Below are positions 5,288 to 11,940 of a stretch of DNA of 11,940 nucleotides, piece after piece. The notes under the pieces are model-generated. The model was not told where the DNA came from and searched no databases. It saw only the letters and a program-made list of their open reading frames with translations. Source of the stretch: Prevotellaceae bacterium UBA6974 (GTDB lineage: Bacteria; Bacteroidota; Bacteroidia; Bacteroidales; Bacteroidaceae). The number at the start of each line of letters is the position of its first letter. Position 1 is the stretch's first letter. Made by a program: the position numbers and the translations under genes. Location: assembly GCA_002450165.1 (NCBI GenBank), contig DJYQ01000032.1, forward strand, positions 1-11,940, written 5' to 3'.

Positions 5288-6391
5288 ATGGAACAGATTA
5301 ACGCAGTGATAACAGGCGTAGGTGGTTATGTGCCCGACTATATCCTGGATAATGACGAGATGTCGCGTATTGTGGATACAAGTGATGCCTGGATCATGGA
5401 ACGTATTGGCGTAAAGACGCGTCACATACTGAAACCCGAGCAGGGTAGGGGTACGAGTTACATGATGATACGTGCTGTGGAGCAGCTCTTCAGAAAGACG
5501 GGAGTGGATCGTGATTCGATAGAGCTGGTTATTGCAGCGACAACGACCCCGGACTACCATTTCCCCAGCACTGCCTCGTTGGTCATAGGTGCCTGCGGCA
5601 TCAGGAACGCCTTTGGCTTTGACATGGAGGCTGCATGTGCCAATTTCCTGTACGGGATGGAGCTTGCTGCCGCATATATCCGCAGTGGACGCTACAAGCG
5701 TATCATATTGATGGGCGGTGACCACATGAGCAGTATGACGAATTACACAGATCGTAATTCGTGTCCGATATTTGGCGATGGTGCAGGGGCAGTGCTTATG
5801 GAAGCTACGACTGAGGCGGTCGGGCTGATGGACGGCTATTACCGAGTGGACGGCAAGGGACTGCAGAACTTGTGCATGAAAGCGGGTGGCAGTGCTAATA
5901 TGCCCAGTCACGAGAGTGTGGATAATCTGGAGCATACTGTTTATCAGGAGGGGCGTGCCGTGTATAAGCATGCCGTGCTTGATATGTCCAGTGCCGTCAA
6001 GACGGTTTGCGACCGAAACGGTCTTACAAAGGACAATATCGATTGGGTGGTTCCGCATCAGGCTAATATCAATATCGAACGTTCGGTAGCCAGCCGCATA
6101 GGTGTAGACGAGGATCATGTCATGATTAACATCGACCACATGGCTAATACCAGTGGTGGTACGTTGCCCCTGTGTTTGTGGGAATATGAGCCTAAACTGA
6201 AGAAGGGCGACAAACTGGTGTTCACGGCATTTGGTGCAGGGTTTACCTGGGGCGCGAGTTACATGATCTGGGGCTACGATGGTGCAGTCGAGGCTGCCAA
6301 GGAGCCTGCAGAGTTTTACAAGGAAGGAGAGATTTCGCGCGAGGAGTGGTATTCCAAGCGTAATTCACAATTCACGATTCATAATTCATAA
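5288..6391 (+). CDS. fabH: 3-oxoacyl-ACP synthase III (FabH)
   Basis: FabH condenses an acyl-CoA (acetyl-CoA or a branched primer) with malonyl-ACP to start fatty-acid synthesis in the cytoplasm. The thiolase-fold protein (367 residues) has the full triad: C117 in EAACANFLYG, H257 in VPHQANINI and N287 in ANTSGGT. The N-terminal INAVITGVGGYVPD and the C-terminal GAGFTWGASY are typical. The ATG at 5288 gives the family N-terminus; an ATG at 5282 and a GTG at 5243 are in frame but less likely. The catalytic domain ends near residue 328, and about 40 further charged residues follow. The last 8-10 (NSQFTIHNS) are translated from a 7-bp repeat array, so they are probably not functional protein. 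The gene is followed by era after 2 bp. plsX, often between rpmF and fabH elsewhere, is absent here. Confidence 0.95.
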   Translation: MEQINAVITGVGGYVPDYILDNDEMSRIVDTSDAWIMERIGVKTRHILKPEQGRGTSYMMIRAVEQLFRKTGVDRDSIELVIAATTTPDYHFPSTASLVIGACGIRNAFGFDMEAACANFLYGMELAAAYIRSGRYKRIILMGGDHMSSMTNYTDRNSCPIFGDGAGAVLMEATTEAVGLMDGYYRVDGKGLQNLCMKAGGSANMPSHESVDNLEHTVYQEGRAVYKHAVLDMSSAVKTVCDRNGLTKDNIDWVVPHQANINIERSVASRIGVDEDHVMINIDHMANTSGGTLPLCLWEYEPKLKKGDKLVFTAFGAGFTWGASYMIWGYDGAVEAAKEPAEFYKEGEISREEWYSKRNSQFTIHNS

Positions 6392-6393
6392 TT
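6363..6393 (+). repeat. Heptamer tandem array ATTCAYR at the fabH/era junction
   Basis: ATTCACA, ATTCACG, ATTCATA and ATTCATA run without a gap from 6363 to 6390, followed by a partial ATT. The array encodes the last residues of FabH, supplies its TAA stop (6389-6391) and abuts the GTG start of era. A diverged array of the same 7-bp period lies at 10564-10598 on the other strand. Confidence 0.85.
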
Positions 6394-7278
6394 GTGGTGC
6401 ATAAGGCGGGTTTTGTAAATATAGTAGGCAACCCTAATGTGGGTAAGAGCACATTGATGAATCTTTTGGTTGGCGAACGGATCAGTATTGCCACTTTCAA
6501 GGCTCAGACGACGCGTCATCGCATCATGGGTATAGTTAATACTCCCGATATGCAGATTGTGTTCAGCGACACACCGGGTGTACTGAAGCCGAACTACAAA
6601 TTGCAGGAGCAGATGCTGCAGTTCAGTGAGAGTGCCTTGCAGGATGCAGATGTCCTGCTTTATGTGACTGATATGATAGAGACTCCTGACAAGAACAGCG
6701 ATTTTCTGGAGAAGGTGCAGCGTATGAACTGCCCCGTTCTTGTTCTCATAAACAAGATAGATTTGTCTAATCAAAAGGCTTTGAACCAGAAAGTTGACGA
6801 ATGGCATGCAGTCCTGCCTAATGCCGAGATTATGCCAATCAGTGCCTTGCACCGTTTTGGCGTGGATATAGTATTGAAGCGCATACAGGAATTGTTGCCC
6901 GAATCCCCTGCGTATTTCGACAAGGATCAGTGGACGGACAAACCGGCACGTTTTTTTGTAACAGAGATTATCCGTGAGAAGATATTGCTGTATTACGATA
7001 AGGAGATTCCGTACAGTGTGGAGGTTGTTGTGGAGCAGTTCAAGGAGACGGCTCAGTCAATTCATATCAACGCGGTAATATATGTTGAACGTGAAAGCCA
7101 GAAGGGCATAGTGATAGGTCATCAGGGAGTGGCGCTCAAGAAGGTTTCTACCGAAGCCCGCAAGTCTCTGGAACGTTTCTTCGGAAAGAGTATTTTCTTG
7201 GAAACCTATGTTAAGGTGGACAAGGATTGGAGACAGAGTCAGAGGGCAATGAAGGCCTATGGCTATGACCAGAAATAA
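6394..7278 (+). CDS. era: GTPase Era
   Basis: Era is a GTPase that binds the 3' end of 16S rRNA and helps mature the 30S subunit. The 294-residue protein has a G domain with G1 GNPNVGKST (12-20), a switch I region (ISIATFKAQTTRHRI), G3 DTPG (59-62) and G4 NKID (120-123). A C-terminal KH domain includes the family motif ESQKGIVIGHQG. No ATG is available: the start is GTG 6394, or GTG 6397, which would give the more usual N-terminus MHKAGFVNIVG. The fabH stop lies 2 bp upstream, so translation is probably coupled, and the repeat array sits exactly where a ribosome-binding site would be. Identity is certain; the exact start is not. Confidence 0.97.
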   Translation: MVHKAGFVNIVGNPNVGKSTLMNLLVGERISIATFKAQTTRHRIMGIVNTPDMQIVFSDTPGVLKPNYKLQEQMLQFSESALQDADVLLYVTDMIETPDKNSDFLEKVQRMNCPVLVLINKIDLSNQKALNQKVDEWHAVLPNAEIMPISALHRFGVDIVLKRIQELLPESPAYFDKDQWTDKPARFFVTEIIREKILLYYDKEIPYSVEVVVEQFKETAQSIHINAVIYVERESQKGIVIGHQGVALKKVSTEARKSLERFFGKSIFLETYVKVDKDWRQSQRAMKAYGYDQK

Positions 7279-7313
7279 CAGTTGTGAAATTGTAGATAGC
7301 AAAGAGGTGAAAT

Positions 7314-8624
7314 ATGTCTAATATAGTTGCGATAACAGGTCGTCCCAATGTAGGCAAGAGTACGTTGTTTAACAGACTGACCCAGACGAGACATGCTATC
7401 GTCAGTGATGAGGCGGGTACAACGCGCGATCGTCAGTATGGCAAGTGTGAATGGTGTGGAAACGAGTTTTCTGTCATTGATACCGGCGGTTGGGTAGTCA
7501 ACAGCGACGATGTGTTCGAGGAGGAAATACGCAAGCAGGTTCAGTTGGCTGTAGATGAGGCTGACGTCATCTTGTTCCTGGTGGATGGCCAGAATGGCAC
7601 GACTGACCTGGACCAGGCTGTTGCAAGTATCCTGCGCCGTACAAAGAAGCCTGTCCTTTTGGTATGTAACAAGGTGGATAATAACGAAACCTGGCTTGCT
7701 GCCGAGTTCTATGGTCTGGGCCTGGGTGATCCTGTCTGCATAAGTGCTGCTACGGGCAGCGGTACGGGTGATTTGCTTGATACCATTGTAGCAACTCTGC
7801 CGAAGAATGCTCAGGAGATACTGGACGAGAATATTCCGCGTTTTGCCGTAGTGGGACGTCCCAATGCTGGCAAGAGTAGCCTGATAAATGCTTTTATAGG
7901 CGAGGACCGCCATATTGTGACTGACATTGCCGGTACTACCCGTGACAGTATATATACCAGATATGACAAGTTTGGCTTTGATTTCTATCTGGTGGATACT
8001 GCAGGTATCCGCAAGAAGAGCAAAGTGAGCGAGAACCTTGAGTTCTATAGTGTGATGCGCAGCATACGTGCTATCGAGAACAGTGATGTGTGTGTGCTGA
8101 TGATTGATGCTACGCGCGGTATCGAGACGCAGGATATGAATATTTTCCAGTTGATACAGCGTAACAGGAAATCATTGGTAGTTGTCGTAAATAAATGGGA
8201 CTTGGTCGAGGATAAGTCCACGATAGTACAGAAGACTTTCGAGGATGCTATACGTGAGCGTATGGCTCCGTTTACGGATTTTCCGATAATATTTAGCTCG
8301 GCAATTACAAAACAACGTATATTCAAGGTACTGGAAACTGCCAAGGACGTCTATGAGTGCCGTACCCGCCGTGTGCCTACAGGTCGCCTGAACGAGGAGA
8401 TGCTGCCGTTGATCGAGGCTTATCCGCCACCTTCAATCAAGGGTAAGTATATCAAGATTAAGTATTGCAGTCAGATTCCTGATGTGCATGTGCCTACATT
8501 TGTGTTTTATGCGAACCTTCCGCAGTATGTCAAAGAGCCTTACCGTCGTTTTCTTGAGAACAAGATTCGTGAAAGGTGGAATTTCACAGGCTGTCCGATC
8601 AATATCTTTATCCGTCAAAAGTAA
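7314..8624 (+). CDS. der: Double GTPase Der (EngA)
   Basis: Der acts in late assembly of the 50S ribosomal subunit. Two G domains are in tandem in the 436-residue protein. The first has GRPNVGKS (9-16), DTGG (56-59) and NKVD (119-122). The second has GRPNAGKS (181-188), DTAG (228-231) and NKWD (293-296). A C-terminal KH-like domain (about 350-436) includes the PPPSIKGKYIKIKY segment. All nucleotide-binding motifs are intact and the length is normal. It follows era by 35 bp and precedes the small lipoprotein gene by 9 bp, so era, der and the lipoprotein gene are probably one transcript. ATG 7314 gives the standard start MSNIVAITGRPNVG. Confidence 0.97.
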   Translation: MSNIVAITGRPNVGKSTLFNRLTQTRHAIVSDEAGTTRDRQYGKCEWCGNEFSVIDTGGWVVNSDDVFEEEIRKQVQLAVDEADVILFLVDGQNGTTDLDQAVASILRRTKKPVLLVCNKVDNNETWLAAEFYGLGLGDPVCISAATGSGTGDLLDTIVATLPKNAQEILDENIPRFAVVGRPNAGKSSLINAFIGEDRHIVTDIAGTTRDSIYTRYDKFGFDFYLVDTAGIRKKSKVSENLEFYSVMRSIRAIENSDVCVLMIDATRGIETQDMNIFQLIQRNRKSLVVVVNKWDLVEDKSTIVQKTFEDAIRERMAPFTDFPIIFSSAITKQRIFKVLETAKDVYECRTRRVPTGRLNEEMLPLIEAYPPPSIKGKYIKIKYCSQIPDVHVPTFVFYANLPQYVKEPYRRFLENKIRERWNFTGCPINIFIRQK

Positions 8625-8633
8625 TATTTACAG

Positions 8634-9041
8634 ATGAAACATGCGGGTTTGTTGTATTCTGTCTCCTTAATGCTGATGCTCGTATTCTCGTGCAAGGAGA
8701 AGCGGGTGGCATTGAATGATTTTTCCAGCGAGGGTGCCAGGGCTTCTGCCGAACTGTTCCTTCGCCACATGAGGGACAGTGATGTTGTTGCGTTGGTTGG
8801 GAATACGGATGATGCATATACACAGGACAGCGCTATGCATGAGCAGATGTCTGCCATGATGGCACAGTTTCTGGAAATGCAATATGCGTTGCACGGTGGT
8901 ATCACGGATGCTGTTGCAACGCGTGATACTATTATTGACAGTACTGCTGTGGTGTTGATGAATGTTACCTATGGTGACAAGATAACGGAGCAGATACAAC
9001 TTCAGATGGTGTTTCGTAATGGAAGATGGTTGATGAAGTAA
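8634..9041 (+). CDS. Small lipoprotein, DUF4878-like
   Basis: The 135-residue precursor has a lipoprotein signal: hydrophobic residues 5-19, then VFSC with the lipid Cys at 20, followed by KEK. The mature domain starts with a helix (GARASAELFLRHMRDSD), and ends in beta strands with FRNGRWLMK at the C-terminus. That pattern, 'xxFLxxxxxxD' to 'GxWxxK', resembles DUF4878 and related NTF2-like lipoproteins. The match is by pattern only and is tentative. It begins 9 bp after der, so it is the last gene of the cluster, and a strong bidirectional terminator follows. No function in ribosome assembly is implied by the position alone. Confidence 0.78.
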   Translation: MKHAGLLYSVSLMLMLVFSCKEKRVALNDFSSEGARASAELFLRHMRDSDVVALVGNTDDAYTQDSAMHEQMSAMMAQFLEMQYALHGGITDAVATRDTIIDSTAVVLMNVTYGDKITEQIQLQMVFRNGRWLMK

Positions 9042-9065
9042 TATATGGTAATATCTGGATAAAGA

Positions 9066-9104
9066 AAAAAAGCTCTAATGCATCAGTTGCAATAGAGCTT
9101 TTTT
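9066..9104. terminator. Bidirectional intrinsic terminator between converging genes
   Basis: The arms AAAAAAGCTCTA (9066-9077) and TAGAGCTTTTTT (9093-9104) are perfectly complementary. An inner TGCA/TGCA stem (9079-9082 with 9088-9091), after one A-A mismatch, closes a TCAGT loop. The A-run and T-run serve as U-tracts for both directions. It ends the yceD-to-lipoprotein cluster from the left and the asnS cluster from the right. Confidence 0.93.
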
Positions 9105-9123
9105 ATCGGGTGTCACCTTAGTA

Positions 9124-10563
9124 TTAGAACTCGGCGTTTTTCGGGGTACGGGGGAAAGGTATTACGTCGCGGATGTTCTGCATGCCTGTAACGAACAGTA
9201 TCAGTCGTTCGAAGCCGAGTCCGAATCCCGCATGTGGGCATGAGCCGTACTTGCGTGTATCAAGATACCACCACAGGTGTGTCATGTCCATATCGCGGCG
9301 CTTAACTTCGGCCATCAGTTTGTCATAACTTTCCTCACGGACGGAACCGCCAATGATTTCGCCTATAGATGGGAATAGTACATCGGTGCCTTGCATTGTG
9401 GGACCTGGTGCTGTTGCTCCCTTGTATCCGACCGAACCCCCATCCGCTGTAGCGGCATTCTGTTTCATGTAGAAGGACTTGAACGAACGAGGATAGTCGG
9501 TCATAATGACGGGCTTCTTGAAGTACTCCTCGACGAGATAGCGCTCGTGCTCGCTGGCCAAGTCATCGCCCCATTCACAGGGGAATTCGAATTTCTTGCC
9601 ATTCTTGACGGCTTCCTGCAGGATGTTGATACCTTGGGTGTAAGGGAGTCGGACGAATGTGTCTTTCAGTACCCCCTCAAGACGCTCGATCAGGGTCTTG
9701 TCTATCATCTTGTTTAGGAACTCAAGGTCGTCCTTGCAGTTGTCCAATGCCCATCGTACGCAGTATTTGATGAAGTCTTCCTCAAGGTCCATCAGCTCTT
9801 CCTGGTCAAGAAAGGCAACCTCGGGCTCTATCATCCAGAACTCGGCTAGATGGCGGGGGGTGTTGCTGTTCTCTGCGCGGAAAGTGGGACCAAAGGTGTA
9901 TATTGCCCCCAGAGCGGTGGCTCCCAGCTCGCCCTCGAGTTGACCGCTGACGGTCAGGGATGTCTGCTCGCCAAAGAAATCGTCATCGTAGATTATCTTG
10001 CCTTGCTCATCTTTTTTCAGGTCGTAGAGGTTCTTTGTAGTAACCTGGAACATGTTTCCTGCTCCCTCGCAGTCGCTGGCTGTGATAAGGGGAGTGTGGA
10101 AATAGAAGTATCCGTGCTCGTGAAAATATGTATGGATGGCCATTGCCATATTATGGCGGATACGCAGGATGGCACCAAAGGTGTTGGTGCGTGGACGCAA
10201 GTGGGCTACGGTACGGAGATATTCCCAACTGGCACCTTTTTTCTGCAACGGGTATGTGTTGTCGCAGTCACCGAGTATCTCAATATCTTTTGCCTGTATC
10301 TCACTGGCCTGTCCTGCTGCAGGGCTTTCGACCAGTGTTCCGCTTACTGCTATACATGCGCCTGTAGTGATGCGCTTGATGGTTTCCTCGTGAAAGTTGG
10401 AGTCTTCGCCTACAATTTGTATATTCTTGATTGTAGAGCCGTCGTTAAGTGCGATGAAGAAGATTCCCTTGCTTCCTCGTTTCGAGCGCACCCAGCCTTT
10501 TACGCAGATGTCGGATCCATATGTTGTACACTTCAGTGCGTCAATAACTTTTGTTCTTTTCAT
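9124..10563 (-). CDS. asnS: Asparaginyl-tRNA synthetase
   Basis: A class IIb aminoacyl-tRNA synthetase that charges tRNA-Asn. The 479-residue protein has an N-terminal OB-fold anticodon-binding domain (about 1-105, VKGWVRSKRGSKGIFFIALNDGS), then the catalytic core with motif 2 (FRAENSNTPRHLAEFWMIEPE, 228-248, shown here as one motif; key residues R229, E231 and H238) and motif 3 (GLGFERL, 448-454, R453). The 'AEFWMIEPE' form of motif 2 and the PFPRTP end are typical of AsnRS rather than AspRS. It is the last gene of the minus-strand cluster and lies 34 bp after rluB, separated from it by a 7-bp-period AT-rich array. A terminator follows 19 bp past its stop. Confidence 0.97.
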   Translation of the reverse strand: MKRTKVIDALKCTTYGSDICVKGWVRSKRGSKGIFFIALNDGSTIKNIQIVGEDSNFHEETIKRITTGACIAVSGTLVESPAAGQASEIQAKDIEILGDCDNTYPLQKKGASWEYLRTVAHLRPRTNTFGAILRIRHNMAMAIHTYFHEHGYFYFHTPLITASDCEGAGNMFQVTTKNLYDLKKDEQGKIIYDDDFFGEQTSLTVSGQLEGELGATALGAIYTFGPTFRAENSNTPRHLAEFWMIEPEVAFLDQEELMDLEEDFIKYCVRWALDNCKDDLEFLNKMIDKTLIERLEGVLKDTFVRLPYTQGINILQEAVKNGKKFEFPCEWGDDLASEHERYLVEEYFKKPVIMTDYPRSFKSFYMKQNAATADGGSVGYKGATAPGPTMQGTDVLFPSIGEIIGGSVREESYDKLMAEVKRRDMDMTHLWWYLDTRKYGSCPHAGFGLGFERLILFVTGMQNIRDVIPFPRTPKNAEF

Positions 10564-10598
10564 GTAATTATGAGTATTACGAATTGATAATTATGAAT
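10564..10598 (-). repeat. Diverged heptamer array at the rluB/asnS junction
   Basis: Read on the minus strand, ATTCATA, ATTATCA, ATTCGTA and ATACTCA follow one another from 10598 down to 10571, then TAATTAC runs up to the asnS ATG. The 13-mer ATAATTCATAATT is identical to 6381-6393. It overlaps the rluB stop codon and fills the whole 34-bp gap to asnS. Confidence 0.7.
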
Positions 10599-11602
10599 TA
10601 TTCAAACGCTCCCATCTGCAGCATTTGTACTTCCTGTTCGGTAAGAAAACGCCAGTCTCCGCGTCTCAGGTTTTTCTTTGTCAATCCTGCGAAGTAAACG
10701 CGATCCAGCTTGACTACATGGTAGCCGAGGTGTTCGAAGATACGGCGGACGATACGGTTGCGGCCGCTGTGAATCTCGATGCCTACTTGTTTTTTGTCCG
10801 TAGGGGATGCGTAGTCAATGGCATCTGCGTGTATTTCTCCGTCCTCGAGCATTATGCCGTCTGCAATCTGGCGAAGGTCAGAAGCTGTGACATTCCTGTC
10901 TAGGAATACGTGGTATATCTTCTTTTTCAAATACTGTGGGTGTGTGAGCTTGCTGGCAATGTCACCGTCGTTGGTAAGCAGCAATACTCCTGTGGTGCTT
11001 CTATCCAGGCGGCCTACGGGGTAGATACGCTCGCGACAGCAGTTCTTGACCAGGTCCATGACGGTTTTGCGGTTCTGCGGGTCGTCGCTTGTGGTAACAT
11101 AGTTCTTGGGCTTGTTGAGCAGCACATAGACTTTCTTCTCGATGCTGAGGGCTTGGTCGTGGAACATTACCTCGTCACTGCGCAGTACCTTAGTGCCCAG
11201 TTCGGTAACTATAGTGCCGTTGACCTTGACGACTCCTGCCTGGATATACGTGTCTGCTTCACGGCGGCTACATACACCGGCATTTGCAAGGAAGCGGTTA
11301 AGGCGAATCGGCTCGTTGGGGTCAAAGTGCTTCTCCCTGTACTCTATTTGCTTCTTCATGCTGTACTTTGCATGAGGATTGTAATCGGCTGTACGGGGGC
11401 GGCGGTTATACGTCCCGCTTTGTCCCTGATGCTCGTAGCGACCGTGTCTTGGATTTTCGCGTTTCTCCGGGCGCGAATAACGGTTTTCCCGATTATAGCT
11501 GCTGCCTGTAGGGCGGCTGCTCCTTGGACGACGGGGGCGCTCACCGCCGCCGTTCCCCTCGCTGGCAAATGCCTTGCGCCAGCTTTCATTTTCTGTACTC
11601 AT
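10598..11602 (-). CDS. rluB: 23S rRNA pseudouridine synthase, RluB/RsuA family, with Arg-rich tail
   Basis: The enzyme isomerises a specific uridine in rRNA, most likely 23S (RluB type). The 334-residue protein has an S4 RNA-binding domain (about 98-145, IRLNRFLANAGVCSRREAD) and a catalytic domain with the RsuA/RluB/E/F motif YPVGRLDRSTTGVLLLTNDG, where D200 is the catalytic Asp. A second conserved segment is SGRNRIVRRIFEHLGY (279-294). Residues 1-95 are an extra low-complexity tail rich in Arg, Gly, Ser, Asn and Pro (ERPRRPRSSRPTGSSYNREN is 21-40), probably disordered and RNA-binding. The ATG at 11602 fits the tail as translated. It lies 38 bp after purB and 34 bp before asnS. RluB is preferred to RsuA or RluF from the S4 and motif pattern, but the exact target base cannot be fixed from sequence. 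Confidence 0.9.
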   Translation of the reverse strand: MSTENESWRKAFASEGNGGGERPRRPRSSRPTGSSYNRENRYSRPEKRENPRHGRYEHQGQSGTYNRRPRTADYNPHAKYSMKKQIEYREKHFDPNEPIRLNRFLANAGVCSRREADTYIQAGVVKVNGTIVTELGTKVLRSDEVMFHDQALSIEKKVYVLLNKPKNYVTTSDDPQNRKTVMDLVKNCCRERIYPVGRLDRSTTGVLLLTNDGDIASKLTHPQYLKKKIYHVFLDRNVTASDLRQIADGIMLEDGEIHADAIDYASPTDKKQVGIEIHSGRNRIVRRIFEHLGYHVVKLDRVYFAGLTKKNLRRGDWRFLTEQEVQMLQMGAFE

Positions 11603-11640
11603 AACAAGTTGTTGATTTGTTGTGTTTTCCTTTATTTTAG

Positions 11641-11940
11641 TCAGATACCTGTGTATGTATGAGGGGTGATGCGTCTTAACTCGGCCTTCACGGCTTCGCT
11701 GACGTTAAGCTCCTCGATAAATTCCTTGATTGTTGCCTCGTTAATGCCAGCACCTGTACGTGTCAGTGCTTTCAGTGCTTCGTACGGATGTGGATATGCC
11801 TCGCGTCGTAGAATTGTTTGGATGGCTTCGGCGCACACGGCCCAGCAACCATCCAGATCACGGTTGATTGCTTCTTGGTTAAGGACAAGCTTGCGCAATC
11901 CTTTCAGAGTACTTTGGATGCTGATGAGCATGTGGCCTAT
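11641..11940 (-). CDS. purB: Adenylosuccinate lyase, 3' end only
   Basis: The frame is open to the window edge and encodes the last 99 residues of a protein that matches the C-terminus of bacterial adenylosuccinate lyase, which acts twice in purine synthesis (SAICAR to AICAR, and adenylosuccinate to AMP). Recognisable pieces are LVLNQEAINRDLDGCWAV, AIQTILRREAYPHPYEALKALTR and the ending LRRITPHTYTGI. The catalytic signature loop lies upstream, outside the window. It is the first gene visible in the purB-rluB-asnS run. There are 38 bp between its stop and the rluB ATG. Confidence 0.9.
   Translation of the reverse strand: MGHMLISIQSTLKGLRKLVLNQEAINRDLDGCWAVCAEAIQTILRREAYPHPYEALKALTRTGAGINEATIKEFIEELNVSEAVKAELRRITPHTYTGI

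Noticed and set aside
5129..6139. 336-codon open frame on the minus strand opposite fabH
   Set aside because: It lies entirely within the fabH/rpmF region, its His/Thr-rich translation resembles no protein, and it has no promoter. It is a codon-bias shadow of fabH.
7263..7913. 216-codon open frame on the minus strand opposite der
   Set aside because: Shadow of der, with no family resemblance.
9850..10587. 245-codon open frame on the plus strand opposite asnS
   Set aside because: It is antisense to a certain gene, has a Cys-rich implausible composition and no start signals.
10910..11662. 250-codon open frame on the plus strand opposite rluB
   Set aside because: It is antisense to rluB. Its hydrophobic translation reflects reverse-complemented Arg/Gly/Pro codons.

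Overview
The window looks like chromosomal DNA of a Bacteroidales bacterium (Prevotella/Bacteroides-like). The evidence is the gene order yceD-rpmF-fabH-era-der, a purB-rluB-asnS cluster on the other strand, lipoproteins and a small outer-membrane barrel of Bacteroidetes type, and four promoter candidates that fit the Bacteroides consensus (TAnnTTTG with a TTG-like box 19-20 bp upstream) rather than the sigma70 consensus. The genus is an inference. No tRNA, rRNA, CRISPR array, insertion sequence or phage gene was seen.

Layout. Positions 1-156 hold the end of an unidentified gene. It meets, tail to tail, an orphan membrane histidine kinase (173-1276, minus). The kinase is divergent from a clostripain-family (C11) lipoprotein protease (1350-2561, plus). 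The protease converges, with only 3 bp between stop codons, on a 305-residue protein of unknown function (2565-3482, minus) that resembles the Bacteroidetes DUF6266 group. Its roughly 120-nt leader contains a phased 11-bp repeat array, the most unusual DNA in the window. Next come an intrinsic terminator and a small outer-membrane beta-barrel gene (3718-4236, minus) with its own promoter.

From 4404 a plus-strand housekeeping cluster begins: yceD (DUF177), rpmF (ribosomal protein L32), fabH (fatty-acid initiation), era and der (ribosome-assembly GTPases) and a small DUF4878-like lipoprotein. It ends at a bidirectional terminator at 9066-9104. The cluster links ribosome biogenesis with fatty-acid initiation. 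The usual plsX is not between rpmF and fabH.

The rest is a minus-strand cluster, read right to left: purB (3' end only), rluB (23S rRNA pseudouridine synthase with an arginine-rich tail) and asnS. They are closely spaced and probably co-transcribed.

Points for a second look: the 11-bp repeat leader and the inverted repeat inside it; two promoters placed so close to their start codons that the mRNAs should be nearly leaderless; 7-bp-period AT-rich arrays at two gene junctions (fabH/era and rluB/asnS), each of which supplies the upstream stop codon; and a strong hairpin between rpmF and fabH. No complete new multi-gene system was found. Most of the window is ordinary housekeeping DNA.
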